DNA of 64,000 nt from Gellertiella hungarica (GCF_014197145.1 NZ_JACIEZ010000002.1:124001-188000); one strand, 5' to 3'. Counted from the first letter of the stretch, positions 25,154-34,634 are shown. Translations and numbers: made by a program. The notes: generated by a model from the letters alone, not told the origin.

Positions 25154-26401
25154 TCAGGCCAGTTCGCTGGTGCGCGTCTCCTTGAAGAGAACGTTCTGGT
25201 CCAGCAGGTAACGGTCAAAGATCGGCAGGCTTGCACCGCCGATGGCGCGCGCCTGCGGCCCGACCCGCCCTTCGACGATCTCCGGCCGGATGATGCCCTG
25301 GAGGTCCAGCCGGTCCACCTCCTCGATGGTAGCCTGCACCAACCGCGTCTTCACCCAGCCGGGGAAGCCGCCTTCGATCACGGCTGCGGAAAAGTCGATG
25401 ATGGAGGAGGCCGCGACGATCGCCTGTGCCAGCGCGCCTGCCGTATCGCGGATCCAGGTTTCCAGCGGTTCGCCGAAGTCCACCCAGTCGTCCGCCGAAT
25501 ACCAGAGCGGCTCCGGATCGATCCCGCGTTCGCTGAGCAGGTTCTCCAGAACGAAGATCGAGGCGATGTCCAGCAGCTGGCGGGTCGTGCCGCTGCGGTC
25601 GCGCACCGGCAGCGGACCGATCGCGCCGGCGGTTCCCGTGCGTCCGGCAAAGACGGCGGAATTGAGTACGATGCCGCCCCCGATGAAGGAGCCGATGAAG
25701 AAATAGACGAAATCCGGATAATTGGATCCCGCGCCGAAGACGAGCTCCGCGCCGCAGGCGCTGGTCGCATCGTTCTGCAGGAAGACGGGGTAGGGGAGGG
25801 CGGCCTCGGCCTCGGCATGCAGATCGAAGCTGCGCCAGACATCCATCGCACCCTCGGGTGCGCCCACCTCGTCCGCCCAGTTCCAGAGCTCGAAGGGTGC
25901 AGCGATCCCCACCCCGGCCACGCGCGAAAGCTCCTGTGCGGTCATCCGGGCGGTGATTTCGGCAATGCCTTCCTTCAGCAGTTGCATGATCTTGTCGGGC
26001 AGCGGATAGCGATAGGTGCGGTGGACCTGATGGCGGATGGTGCCGACAAAATCCATCAGCACCAGATCGGCGCTCCGGCGGCCGATCTTGACCCCGAAGG
26101 AATAGGCGGCATCGGGATTGAGATGCATGGGAACGGATGGCTGGCCCACCCGGCCCCTGACGGGTTCTCCCCGGATCAGCAGCCCGTCCTTCTCGAGCGA
26201 TCGCATGATGACCGAAACGGTCTGTGCCGACAGGCCGGTGCGTTTGGCGATTTCCGATTTGGCCTGGCTGCCGTGGCGCCGCACGAGGGATAGCACGAGA
26301 CGCTCGTTGTAGGCGCGAACGCGCACCTGGTTTGCCCCACCCCCCGGATCGAGCACGGCCTGTGCCGCCGTGAGGGCGTGCATCTCCTCCGTAGTCGTCA
26401 T
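25154..26401 (-). CDS. frcR: ROK-family transcriptional repressor of the fructose locus
   Basis: 415 residues. An N-terminal winged helix (RRHGSQAKSEIAKRTGLSAQTVSVIMRSLEKDGLLI, about residues 38-75) is followed by a ROK domain (VGIAAPFELWNWADEVG, FLQNDATSACGAELVFG, FFIGSFIGGGIVLNS). This matches the NagC/Mlc/XylR type repressors, and its place divergent to frcBCAK matches FrcR of Sinorhizobium meliloti. It likely binds the AT-rich dyads in its own and the frcB leader and releases them when a sugar or sugar phosphate is present. Symbol by synteny. Confidence 0.88.
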   Translation of the reverse strand: MTTTEEMHALTAAQAVLDPGGGANQVRVRAYNERLVLSLVRRHGSQAKSEIAKRTGLSAQTVSVIMRSLEKDGLLIRGEPVRGRVGQPSVPMHLNPDAAYSFGVKIGRRSADLVLMDFVGTIRHQVHRTYRYPLPDKIMQLLKEGIAEITARMTAQELSRVAGVGIAAPFELWNWADEVGAPEGAMDVWRSFDLHAEAEAALPYPVFLQNDATSACGAELVFGAGSNYPDFVYFFIGSFIGGGIVLNSAVFAGRTGTAGAIGPLPVRDRSGTTRQLLDIASIFVLENLLSERGIDPEPLWYSADDWVDFGEPLETWIRDTAGALAQAIVAASSIIDFSAAVIEGGFPGWVKTRLVQATIEEVDRLDLQGIIRPEIVEGRVGPQARAIGGASLPIFDRYLLDQNVLFKETRTSELA

Positions 26402-26715
26402 GCGTTTCCTCCCCTTGAAGCGCCGCCAGCGGGGCAGCTGCTACAAGCATGAATGATTCCCCCGGTGCAAGGCCGCCATCACTCTTCCCCTCTCTCCCGC
26501 CGAAGGAAAGCGGCGCGCACCTTTCACACAGAATGCCACATCGAATTAATAATTCAATTGGATTTATTTATTGACAAGCCTGCAATGATGATGTTGTAAA
26601 TGTGCAGGCTCAGCGTCTGGCGGCCGTCGAAGGGGGGAGCCTCTGGAGCTTTCAGACGCTTTTGTCCGGCCATCCGGCTCAAGCCGGGTCAACAATTCCT
26701 TGGGAGGAAGACTTC
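26402..26715. promoter_or_regulatory. frcR-frcB divergent control region (promoter and AT-rich operator)
   Basis: This 314-bp gap holds no gene. A TTGACA hexamer at 26571-26576 followed at 17 bp by TTGTAA (26594-26599) is a fair sigma-70 promoter for frcB. Directly upstream, 26537-26570 is an AT-rich block (CACATCGAATTAAT, then ATTCAATTGGATTTATT) that looks like a ROK repressor site touching the -35. The ribosome site GGGAGGAAG is at 26702-26710. Confidence 0.6.
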
Positions 26716-27741
26716 ATGAAGAAAACGCTTTTTGCCGCCTCGTTCGCCGCTCTCGCGATGGGCGTGGTCTTTGCTGCACCTGCAAGCGCCGCAGACGTTT
26801 CCGCCTGCCTGATCACCAAGACCGACACCAACCCCTTCTTCGTCAAGATGAAGGAAGGTGCAGAAGCCAAGGCCAAGGAACTCGGCATCACCCTGAAGGC
26901 CTATGCCGGCAAGATCGACGGCGACCATGACAGCCAGGTGGCTGCCATCGAAAGCTGCATCGCCGATGGCGCAAAGGGCATCCTGATCGCCGCTTCCGAC
27001 ACCAAGGCAATCGTCGATCCGGTGAAGAAGGCCCGCGACGCCGGCCTGCTGGTCATCGCGCTCGACACGCCCCTCGATCCGATCGATGCGGCTGACGCAA
27101 CCTTTGCAACGGACAACCTCGAAGCCGGCAAGCTGATCGGCGCCTGGGCTGCCAAGACCATGGGCGACAAGGCCAAGGATGCCAAGATCGGCTTCCTCGA
27201 CCTGACCCCCTCGCAGCCTTCGGTCGACGTCATGCGTGACCAGGGCTTCATGATCGGCTTCGGCATCGACCCGAAGGACGCCAACAAGATCGGCGACGAA
27301 GATGATCCGCGCATCGTCGGCCACGACGTGACCAACGGCAACGAGGAAGGCGGCCGCAAGGCCATGGAAAACCTTCTCCAGAAGGATCCCGACATCAACG
27401 TCATCCACACCATCAACGAGCCGGCTGCCGTTGGCGCCTACCAGGCCCTGAAGGCCGTCGGCAAGGAAAAGGACGTCCTGATCGTTTCCGTCGACGGCGG
27501 TTGCCCGGGCGTGAAGTCGGTTGCCGAAGGCGTCATCGGTGCGACCTCGCAGCAGTATCCGCTGATGATGGCCGCCTACGGCATCGAAGCCATCGCCAAC
27601 TTCGCCAAGGACGGCACCAAGCCGAAGCCGACCGAAGGCAAGGCCTTCTTCGACACCGGCGTGAACCTCGTCACCGACAAGCCGGTCGATGGCGTTCCGT
27701 CGATCAGCGTCAAGGAAGGCACGGACAAGTGCTGGGGCTGA
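26716..27741 (+). CDS. frcB: fructose ABC transporter substrate-binding protein
   Basis: 341 residues. Signal peptide [19 protein letters not shown] with cleavage near ASA/AD, then a periplasmic-binding-protein fold of the ribose type: [81 protein letters not shown] and VSVDGGCPG. The frcB-C-A-K order and the divergent ROK gene match the high-affinity fructose system of Sinorhizobium. The ATG at 26716 follows GGGAGGAAG. Fructose specificity is by synteny; related sugars such as mannose or ribose are possible. Confidence 0.9.
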   Translation: MKKTLFAASFAALAMGVVFAAPASAADVSACLITKTDTNPFFVKMKEGAEAKAKELGITLKAYAGKIDGDHDSQVAAIESCIADGAKGILIAASDTKAIVDPVKKARDAGLLVIALDTPLDPIDAADATFATDNLEAGKLIGAWAAKTMGDKAKDAKIGFLDLTPSQPSVDVMRDQGFMIGFGIDPKDANKIGDEDDPRIVGHDVTNGNEEGGRKAMENLLQKDPDINVIHTINEPAAVGAYQALKAVGKEKDVLIVSVDGGCPGVKSVAEGVIGATSQQYPLMMAAYGIEAIANFAKDGTKPKPTEGKAFFDTGVNLVTDKPVDGVPSISVKEGTDKCWG

Positions 27742-27797
27742 TGCACTGAGGATTGCGCAGGGGCTCCGGCCCCTGCATGATCCCCTTGGGAGTTGAG

Positions 27798-27823
27798 AAG
27801 GGCGGCTCTCCAGCCGCCTTTCT
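27798..27823 (+). terminator. hairpin after frcB (partial terminator)
   Basis: GGCGGCT / AGCCGCC stem (27801-27807 and 27812-27818), extended by A-T and G-T pairs, with a 4-base loop and then TTTCTT. It stands between the binding-protein gene and the permease gene and probably lowers expression of the downstream genes. Confidence 0.7.
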
Positions 27824-27874
27824 TGTAAGTGGGGCTTGCCGGCCCGGCCGGCAGGGAATGTCATGGGAGGGAAT

Positions 27875-28936
27875 ATGAGCCAGCCTCAGGAATTCGAAAA
27901 GGTTCTGACCGGAAGCGCGTCGAATGTCGCGCATTTCGAGGAACCGAAAAGCGGCCTGCGCCGCCTGCAGCACTTCCTGCACTCCAATCCGGCCATGGTG
28001 CCGCTCATCGTGCTGGTCGCCTTGGTCGTGTTCTTCGGCATCGCGCGCGGTCCGAAGTTCTTTTCGGCCTACACGCTGACGCTGATCATGCAGCAGGTGG
28101 CCGTGGTGGGCATCCTCGCCGCCGCGCAGACGCTCGTCGTGCTCACGGCAGGCATCGACCTTTCCATCGGCGTGGTCATGGTCTTCTCCTTCGTCGTGAC
28201 GGGCAATGCAGTGCTGACCTACGGCCTTCCGGCGCCGCTCGCGATCCTTGCGGGCTTCGGCATTGCCGGGCTTTGCGGCTGGGTCAACGGGTTTCTGGTT
28301 TCACGATTGAAGCTGCCACCCTTCATCGTGACGCTCGGCACCTGGAATATCATCATGGCGGTGTGCCTGATCTACTCCGAGAACGCGACGCTGCGCGAGG
28401 CGGATCTGACGGCAGTCACATCGATGCTTCATGTCTTCGGCAACAGCTTCAAGATCGGCGGCGCCGTCGTGACGCTCGGCGTCGTGGCCATGATTCTGCT
28501 CTACATCGCCCTCTGGTACATGCTGAACTACACCGCCTTCGGCCGGCACATCTATGCGGTCGGCGACGATCCGGATGCGGCCGACCTCGCGGGTATCCGC
28601 ACCAAGAACGTGCTCTTGAAGACCTATGCCCTCGCGGGTGCGATTGCCGGCCTTGCCGCCTGGGTATCCATCGGCCGCAATGGCTCCATCTCGCCCTCGA
28701 CGGTGGTGACGGACTTCAACCTGCAGGCCATCACCGCGGCCGTGATCGGCGGCATCTCGCTCTTCGGCGGGCGCGGATCGATCCTGGGCGTGCTGTTCGG
28801 AACGCTGATCGTCGGCGTGATGAGCATGGGACTGAACATGCTGAATGCCGATCCGCAATGGAAGGTGCTGCTGACGGGCGTGCTGATCATCGGCGCCGTT
28901 GCCATCGACCAGTGGATCCGCAAGGTTTCGGGCTGA
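27875..28936 (+). CDS. frcC: fructose ABC transporter permease (RbsC type)
   Basis: 353 residues of the BPD transport 2 (RbsC/AraH) family. A soluble N-terminal tail of about 45 residues precedes roughly 8-10 membrane segments. VVGILAAAQTLVVLTAGIDLSIGVVM is the hallmark, and RHIYAVGDDPDAADLAGI is the cytoplasmic loop. The ATG at 27875 is picked because GGGAGGG (27865-27871) lies just ahead; in-frame codons at 27836 and 27863 do not have such a site. Forms the channel for the FrcB ligand. Confidence 0.9.
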   Translation: MSQPQEFEKVLTGSASNVAHFEEPKSGLRRLQHFLHSNPAMVPLIVLVALVVFFGIARGPKFFSAYTLTLIMQQVAVVGILAAAQTLVVLTAGIDLSIGVVMVFSFVVTGNAVLTYGLPAPLAILAGFGIAGLCGWVNGFLVSRLKLPPFIVTLGTWNIIMAVCLIYSENATLREADLTAVTSMLHVFGNSFKIGGAVVTLGVVAMILLYIALWYMLNYTAFGRHIYAVGDDPDAADLAGIRTKNVLLKTYALAGAIAGLAAWVSIGRNGSISPSTVVTDFNLQAITAAVIGGISLFGGRGSILGVLFGTLIVGVMSMGLNMLNADPQWKVLLTGVLIIGAVAIDQWIRKVSG

Positions 28937-28949
28937 GGGAGGACAAACC

Positions 28950-29726
28950 ATGGAACCCATTCTTACCGCTCGCGGTCTCGTCAAGCGCTACGGCCGCGTG
29001 ACCGCCCTCGACCAGGCCGACTTCGATCTCTATCCGGGCGAAATCCTGGCTGTCATCGGCGACAACGGCGCCGGCAAGTCGTCGCTGATCAAGGCCATCT
29101 CCGGCGCCATCGTTCCGGATGAAGGCGAGATCCGTCTCGAGGGACAGCCCGTGCACTTCACCAACCCGATGCAGGCCCGCGACGCCGGCATCGAGACAGT
29201 GTACCAGAACCTCGCCCTTTCGCCGGCGCTTTCGATCGCCGACAACATGTTCCTCGGACGCGAGATCCGCAAGCAGGGGCCCATGGGCTCGCTCTTTCGG
29301 ATGCTCGACCGGAAGAAGATGGAAAAGATTGCCCGCGACAAGCTCTCCGAGCTTGGCCTGATGACGATCCAGAACATCAATCAGGCGGTGGAAACGCTCT
29401 CGGGCGGCCAGCGCCAGGGGGTTGCGGTGGCCCGTGCCGCCGCCTTCGGCTCCAAGGTCGTCATCATGGACGAACCGACGGCTGCGCTCGGGGTGAAGGA
29501 AAGCCGCCGCGTTCTCGAGCTGATCCTCGACGTGCGTTCCCGCGGGTTGCCGATCGTGCTCATCTCGCACAACATGCCGCATGTCTTCGAGGTGGCGGAC
29601 CGCATTCACGTCCACCGGCTCGGCAAGCGTCTCTGCGTCATCAATCCGAAGGAATACTCCATGTCGGATGCGGTGGCTCTCATGACGGGTGCCAAGGAAC
29701 CGCCGAAGGAACTGGTTGCCGCATGA
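28950..29726 (+). CDS. frcA: fructose ABC transporter ATP-binding protein, single-domain type
   Basis: 258 residues with one ATPase domain: Walker A GDNGAGKSS (near residue 38), signature LSGGQRQGVAVARA and Walker B VVIMDEPTAALG. RbsA-type proteins normally have two such domains; a single domain of about 260 residues is what Sinorhizobium FrcA has, which supports the frc assignment. GAGGGAGGA (28936-28944) precedes the ATG. It overlaps frcK by 4 bases. Confidence 0.92.
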   Translation: MEPILTARGLVKRYGRVTALDQADFDLYPGEILAVIGDNGAGKSSLIKAISGAIVPDEGEIRLEGQPVHFTNPMQARDAGIETVYQNLALSPALSIADNMFLGREIRKQGPMGSLFRMLDRKKMEKIARDKLSELGLMTIQNINQAVETLSGGQRQGVAVARAAAFGSKVVIMDEPTAALGVKESRRVLELILDVRSRGLPIVLISHNMPHVFEVADRIHVHRLGKRLCVINPKEYSMSDAVALMTGAKEPPKELVAA

Positions 29727-30349
29727 GCCTTGAAGTCGAGGATCTGGCCCGGCGGATCGCTGCCGCGGCCTCGGGCCGGTCCCGCTTCATCGTTGCGGTG
29801 GCGGGACCACCCGGCTCGGGCAAGTCGACGCTTGCCGATGCCCTTGCCGCCCGGCTTGTCGCCGCCGGCGAACGGGCCGTCGTGCTTCCCATGGACGGCT
29901 TCCACCTCGACAACGGCCTGCTCGAAGAGGCCGGCCTTCTTGCACGCAAGGGCGCTCCCGAGACCTTCGACGTCCGGGGACTGCGCGATATCCTGGCGGC
30001 CGTCCGGGGCGCCGAGGAGGATGTGCTGGTTCCGGTCTTCGACCGCTCCCGCGAAATCGCCATCGCATCGGCCCGCCGCATTGCGCGGGACGATCGCATC
30101 ATCATCGCGGAAGGGAACTACCTTCTGCTCGACCGGGCGCCCTGGTCCGGTCTCCGGCCGCTGTTCGATGAGACCGTGCTCCTCGTCGAACCCATCGAGG
30201 AGCTCGAGCGCCGGCTTCTCGCGCGCTGGAACGGCTTCGGTTATCCGGAAGAAACCATCCGCGCCAAGGTTTACGGCAACGATCTGGTCAATGCCCGTCT
30301 CGTGCTCGAGGAGAGCGCGGCCCCTACGCTCGGCTCCTCCGCGCGCTGA
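29723..30349 (+). CDS. frcK: FrcK-like sugar/nucleoside kinase (uridine/pantothenate-kinase fold)
   Basis: 208 residues. A P-loop VAVAGPPGSGKST near residue 25, then LPMDGFHLDNGLLEEAGLLARKGAPETFDV and IIAEGNYLLLD, show the P-loop kinase group that includes uridine kinase, pantothenate kinase and FrcK. It overlaps frcA by ATGA. In the Sinorhizobium locus this gene is named frcK and presumed to phosphorylate a sugar, but direct proof of substrate is not visible here; the PfkB kinase at 37146 is a more certain fructokinase. Confidence 0.85.
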   Translation: MSLEVEDLARRIAAAASGRSRFIVAVAGPPGSGKSTLADALAARLVAAGERAVVLPMDGFHLDNGLLEEAGLLARKGAPETFDVRGLRDILAAVRGAEEDVLVPVFDRSREIAIASARRIARDDRIIIAEGNYLLLDRAPWSGLRPLFDETVLLVEPIEELERRLLARWNGFGYPEETIRAKVYGNDLVNARLVLEESAAPTLGSSAR

Positions 30350-30829
30350 TTTCCCCCCGCATCCCGCCTTTTCCCGCGCGGCAGGCAGTATGAACCGCCC
30401 CCGGGCGGGCTCCTGTCGCGGTTCCTTTCTCGCAGCCATCCGATCTGTGCCGTTTCGACACGCATCCGGGCTTAAGAAAGGATTAAGATCCCCTTCGATC
30501 TTCCTGTGGATTCATTCCTGATTCACCATTCCGTAAGAAGCTAAAACTTTATATTATTGATTCAATATATCGAAGAGCCTTCATGTTATAAAACCATTCA
30601 AAGCCAGCGCGAATGCCCTTCACGGGCACGGCATGATGCGTACGCGCTGAACCGGATGGCCGGATCTGTTCCAAAATGGGGAATTTAACCTTGTCACGCG
30701 CTCTTGAGGCGGCGTGGCACAGGTGTCTCCGCGTGGCGCAGAAGCATGGCGGTCTCTGGCAGCGCTGGTGGTGAACCTGGAACACGAAGGACCGCACGAG
30801 GTCCCGGAAGGCAAGGAAAGGAATTCGAC
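30350..30829. promoter_or_regulatory. 480-bp leader with CtrA-like box and GANTC sites
   Basis: No gene is supported. It has TTAA-N7-TTAA (30472-30475 and 30483-30486), an exact match to the CtrA half-site pair, and GANTC methylation sites (all GATTC) at 30509, 30520 and 30559. An AT-rich block 30540-30600 follows, a likely promoter zone. GGAAAGG at 30815-30821 is the ribosome site of the next gene. Confidence 0.5.
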
Positions 30830-31327
30830 ATGAAGCTTATCGCCGGTGCCGCCCTGTTGTGCGCGGCACTGATCGCCGCACCCGCCTCGGCACTCGACAA
30901 GCCCGCGGGTGAGCCCGTCCTCACCGTCACGGGCGCAGTCAGCCAGACCAATGACGGCGGCAATGCCGTTTTCGACATGTCCATGCTCGAGGCACTGCCC
31001 GGCCGCTCGGCGAAGATGGAGACGCCCTGGACAACCGGTGCCGCGGAATTTTCCGGACCCTTCCTTCGCGAAGTCCTGAAGGCAGCGGGCGCCCGGGGCG
31101 CGCATCTGAAGGTAAAGGCGCTGAATGATTATGCCGCCGATGTGCCCGCCGAGGACGCCGAACTCGACACCATCCTTGCCACGAAACTGGACGGCAAGCC
31201 GATGTCCGTCCGCGACAAGGGTCCGTTGATGCTGGTCTATCCCTTCGACCAGGACAAGGGTCTCTACAACGAGAAGTATTTCGGCCGCTCCGTCTGGCAG
31301 ATCAAGGAAATCGAGGTCCTGCCGTGA
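30830..31327 (+). CDS. secreted molybdopterin-oxidoreductase-fold protein without cofactor cysteine
   Basis: 165 residues with a signal peptide (MKLIAGAALLCAALIAAPASA). The mature part (VLTVTGAVSQTNDGG, FDMSMLEALPG, FSGPFLREVLKAAGA, LKVKALNDYAADVPAEDAELDTILATKLDGKPMSVRDKGPLMLVYP, WQIKEIEVL) follows the sulfite-oxidase-like Moco domain layout in short form, but no cysteine remains in the mature protein to bind molybdenum. The stop overlaps the start of the hybrid kinase gene, so it is likely a periplasmic sensing partner of that kinase. Confidence 0.8.
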   Translation: MKLIAGAALLCAALIAAPASALDKPAGEPVLTVTGAVSQTNDGGNAVFDMSMLEALPGRSAKMETPWTTGAAEFSGPFLREVLKAAGARGAHLKVKALNDYAADVPAEDAELDTILATKLDGKPMSVRDKGPLMLVYPFDQDKGLYNEKYFGRSVWQIKEIEVLP

Positions 31328-33540
31328 CGATGGGATTCAGCCCGGATGGCTCATTCCTGCGGGATGCAGGCAAGAAGACCGTGATCCTTCAGGGGTTTGC
31401 AGTCGTTCTCACCTGCATACTCGTCCTGCTCTTCACCGATCTCGCCCGCCGGTATCGGTTGCTCGAGGACGGGATCCGCGAGAATGCCCTCTGGTCTGTC
31501 TTCCAGCTGGACCGGGAGGCCAGAACCCTGTCGTTCCAGCTGAAGGATATCGTCCGCGACGTCGAGCCGGGTCCGAAGAAGATCAAGGATCTCAGCCTTC
31601 GCTACGATATCCTCTATTCCCGCATCAACATGCTCAAGGACAGCCGGTTCGACGAGACGTTCGAACACGATCCGGCTGTCCGCGAGGCGCTGCTCGAGGT
31701 CCGCGACAAGATCATCGGCTATGCGAGCCTGTTCGACCGCATCCAGAGCGGCTACAAGCCGACGGATGCCGACCTTCTGGGGCTCAACGACCAGGTCGAG
31801 ACACTCGTGCGCGACACCGGTGACTTCCTGATCAGCGCGAACAATCATTTCAGCACCGCGCGTGCCGACAACCGCGACATGATCATACGCCTGGAGGGCA
31901 CCACGGCGCTGTTCCTGTCGCTGCTTCTCGCCAGCGTCGTCTTCCTTGTGGTCAATCTCCGCCGCCAGCTGAAGGTCGTCCGCGAGGCCGGCCGGAACTT
32001 CGAGCTCATGGCGGAGGAGCTTTCGGACGCCTACAAGGCTGCCGACGCCGGCAACCGCGCGAAGTCGCAGTTCATGGCGACGATGAGCCATGAGATCAGA
32101 ACACCTCTCAACGCCATCCTCGGAACGGCCGAGCTGCTCGAGCTGTCCGACCTGCCCGCCGATGCGGCCTCGCTCGTCCGCACCATTCATTCCTCCGGCG
32201 AGGCGCTCCTCGAGATCATCAACGAAATTCTCGATTACTCGAAGATCGAGAACGGCAAGCTGGAACTGGAGCTGCGCAGCGTCAATCTGAAGGCGCTCTC
32301 GAAGAGCACGCTCGAAATCGTCCGCGGCCGGGCGGAGGAACACGGCAACCGCATCGTGCTCGATGTGCCGGAAGAACTGATGGTGCCCTATGTCCGCACC
32401 GACCCCACGCGCCTGCGTCAGGTGCTGCTGAACCTGCTCAGCAATGCCGTGAAGTTCACCCGCAACGGCACGGTCACGCTCCGGCTCAGGGAATTCGTCC
32501 GCGACGACGTGCTCATCGTTCGCTTCGAGGTGCAGGATACCGGCATCGGCATCGACGAGGCGGGGATCGCGAAGCTCTTCCAGCCCTTCACCCAGGTGGA
32601 TGCCTCCATCAGCCGCAAGTATGGCGGCACCGGCCTCGGCCTGACCATCTGCAAGCAGATCATCGACAAGCTCGAGGGCGAGCTCGGGGTCCGGAGCGAA
32701 CTCGGCGCCGGCAGCACCTTCTGGCTCGAAATCCCCACCAAGATTGCGGAAGTCATTTCCGACCAGCCCCCCGCCGCCCGCTCGCCCAACGAGCTCGCAA
32801 ACCTTCCCTCGGGCCATGTGCTTCTGGTGGAGGACAACGCGGTCAACCAGCAGGTCGCGACCCGTTTCCTGGAGCGGCTCGGGCAGAAGATCACCATTGC
32901 CAACAATGGTGTCGAGGCTGTCGAGATCGCGCGGCGGGAGCGCTTCGACATCATTCTCATGGACATGCAGATGCCGGAGATGGACGGGATCCAGGCCACG
33001 CGCCGCATCCGCGCCGAGGTGCCGGACGTCGCCCCCATCATTGCCATGACGGCCAACGCATCCGACGACGACCGCCGGCGCTGCATCGAAGCAGGCATGG
33101 TCGGCTTCGAGTCGAAGCCGATCACGCTCAAGCGCCTGCGCCACGTGCTCGAAACGCATCTCAAGCCGGGGGATCTCCCCGCAGCGGTGGAGGAGATTGC
33201 CGCCGCCACGCCTGCACCCGTCGAGGAGGCGGATGGCTTCAGCGAGGCCCGGCGCAACGAGCTCATCGAGGCGCTCGGCGAGGATGTGTTCAACGAGCTC
33301 GTCGAGACCTTCTTCGAGGATGCGGGCCAGATCATGGAATCGCTGCAGCATGCGCTCGGCGGCGAGGATGCAATCCTCATCGACCGGCTCCTTCACACGC
33401 TGAAGGGCGCCGCCATCAATGTGGGGCTGAACGACGTGGCCGACCTTGCCCATTCCATGCGGGACAGCAAGCCCACGATTGCAGGGGTGGAAATCCTGAA
33501 TGACCGGATCAATGCGCATCGGCGACTTCTTGTTGCCTGA
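31324..33540 (+). CDS. hybrid sensor histidine kinase with receiver and Hpt domains
   Basis: 738 residues. Membrane segments near residues 18-40 and 192-215 flank a helical periplasmic sensor region. Then come HisKA (MSHEIRTPLNAILG, phospho-accepting H256), HATPase (NLLSNAVKFT, DTGIGIDE, GGTGLGLTI), a receiver (LMDMQMPEMDG, D547) and a C-terminal Hpt domain (LLHTLKGAA, H691). The full relay points to transfer to a separate response regulator, most simply the HD-GYP protein encoded next. The GTG start at 31324 overlaps the previous stop; an ATG at 31330 is an alternative. It probably senses a signal through the secreted Moco-fold partner. Confidence 0.92.
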   Translation: MTMGFSPDGSFLRDAGKKTVILQGFAVVLTCILVLLFTDLARRYRLLEDGIRENALWSVFQLDREARTLSFQLKDIVRDVEPGPKKIKDLSLRYDILYSRINMLKDSRFDETFEHDPAVREALLEVRDKIIGYASLFDRIQSGYKPTDADLLGLNDQVETLVRDTGDFLISANNHFSTARADNRDMIIRLEGTTALFLSLLLASVVFLVVNLRRQLKVVREAGRNFELMAEELSDAYKAADAGNRAKSQFMATMSHEIRTPLNAILGTAELLELSDLPADAASLVRTIHSSGEALLEIINEILDYSKIENGKLELELRSVNLKALSKSTLEIVRGRAEEHGNRIVLDVPEELMVPYVRTDPTRLRQVLLNLLSNAVKFTRNGTVTLRLREFVRDDVLIVRFEVQDTGIGIDEAGIAKLFQPFTQVDASISRKYGGTGLGLTICKQIIDKLEGELGVRSELGAGSTFWLEIPTKIAEVISDQPPAARSPNELANLPSGHVLLVEDNAVNQQVATRFLERLGQKITIANNGVEAVEIARRERFDIILMDMQMPEMDGIQATRRIRAEVPDVAPIIAMTANASDDDRRRCIEAGMVGFESKPITLKRLRHVLETHLKPGDLPAAVEEIAAATPAPVEEADGFSEARRNELIEALGEDVFNELVETFFEDAGQIMESLQHALGGEDAILIDRLLHTLKGAAINVGLNDVADLAHSMRDSKPTIAGVEILNDRINAHRRLLVA

Positions 33541-33554
33541 AAGGATGGATGACG

Positions 33555-34634
33555 ATGAAAATCCTCGTGGTCGATGACAACAATACCAACCTGAAGCTTC
33601 TGACGAAGCTCGTCGCCCGCCTGAAGAACTGCGAGGCCCTGCCTTTCTCGTCGCCGGACCAGGTGCTGGCCGCGCTGCCGGACCTCGATTTCGACGTGGC
33701 GATCATCGACTACCAGATGCCGGTCTACAACGGCGTCGAACTCTATACCGAGATCGTCCGCTTCGAACGCTATGCCGCGGTCCCGGTCGTCTTCGTCACC
33801 GCGGACAAGGACATGACCACCCGCATGGCCGCGCTGAACGCAGGTGCGATCGACTTCCTGACGAAGCCGGTCAATCCGGTCGAGTTCATGGCGCGGATGC
33901 AGAACATCGTCAGCCTGGCGGAAGCCCGCAGACAGCTTGCCGAGCGCGCGGAATGGCTGCGCCGGGAGGTGGACAAGGCGGTCAAGGAGCTGCGCGAGCG
34001 CGAGGAGGAAATCATCCACCGCCTGACGCTGGCCGCCGGTTACAAGGATCCCGATACGGCCCGCCACACCATGCGCGTCGCCCTCTATTCCGAGGCCATC
34101 GCAAAGCAGCTCGGTCTTTCCGACGACCGCTGTCACGACATCCGGCTTGCCGCACCCATGCACGACATCGGCAAGGTCGGCATTCCCGATACGGTCCTGC
34201 TCAAGCAGGGCAAGCTGACGGAAAGCGAATTCCGCCAGATGCAGCGCCACGCCCAGATCGGCTCGGACATCCTGGCCAAAAGCCATTCCTCCCTGCTGCA
34301 GCTGGCCGCCGAGATCGCCGGCAGCCATCACGAGCGCTGGGACGGCCAGGGATATCCCAACCGCCTCGCCGGCGAGGATATTCCCCTTTCCGGCCGCATC
34401 GTCTGCATCGCCGACAATTTCGATGCGCTCACCACCGAGCGCCCCTACAAGCCGGCCTGGTCCTACGAGCAGACGGTAGCCCATATTCTCGACCGGGCAG
34501 GCACCCAGTTCGATCCGGTCTGCGTGGCCGCGTTCAAGCGGGCATTGCCACGCATCCAGGAGATCATGGAGATGGACCGCCAGCAGCGGGCGCAGGAACT
34601 GGCAGAGGAAATGGCGGCCAATTCCGCAGCCTGA
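33555..34634 (+). CDS. response regulator with HD-GYP domain (RpfG-like c-di-GMP phosphodiesterase)
   Basis: 359 residues. The N-terminal receiver has DVAIIDYQMPVYNGVE with the phospho-aspartate and VVFVTADKD, and the HD-GYP domain has LAAPMHDIGKVGIPD and HHERWDGQGYP, all catalytic residues intact. It would cleave cyclic di-GMP when phosphorylated. The ATG at 33555 is chosen since AAGGA (33541-33545) is 9 bases upstream; the ATG at 33549 is too close. It starts 14 bases after the hybrid kinase stop and is its likely partner. Confidence 0.92.
   Translation: MKILVVDDNNTNLKLLTKLVARLKNCEALPFSSPDQVLAALPDLDFDVAIIDYQMPVYNGVELYTEIVRFERYAAVPVVFVTADKDMTTRMAALNAGAIDFLTKPVNPVEFMARMQNIVSLAEARRQLAERAEWLRREVDKAVKELREREEEIIHRLTLAAGYKDPDTARHTMRVALYSEAIAKQLGLSDDRCHDIRLAAPMHDIGKVGIPDTVLLKQGKLTESEFRQMQRHAQIGSDILAKSHSSLLQLAAEIAGSHHERWDGQGYPNRLAGEDIPLSGRIVCIADNFDALTTERPYKPAWSYEQTVAHILDRAGTQFDPVCVAAFKRALPRIQEIMEMDRQQRAQELAEEMAANSAA

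Noticed and set aside
31351-33519. 722-codon open frame antisense to the hybrid histidine kinase
   Set aside because: The kinase has full motifs on the plus strand; the antisense frame is a GC-skew artefact. Similar shadows opposite the GGDEF-EAL gene (43314-46265) and the pst genes (53886-56114) were rejected too.
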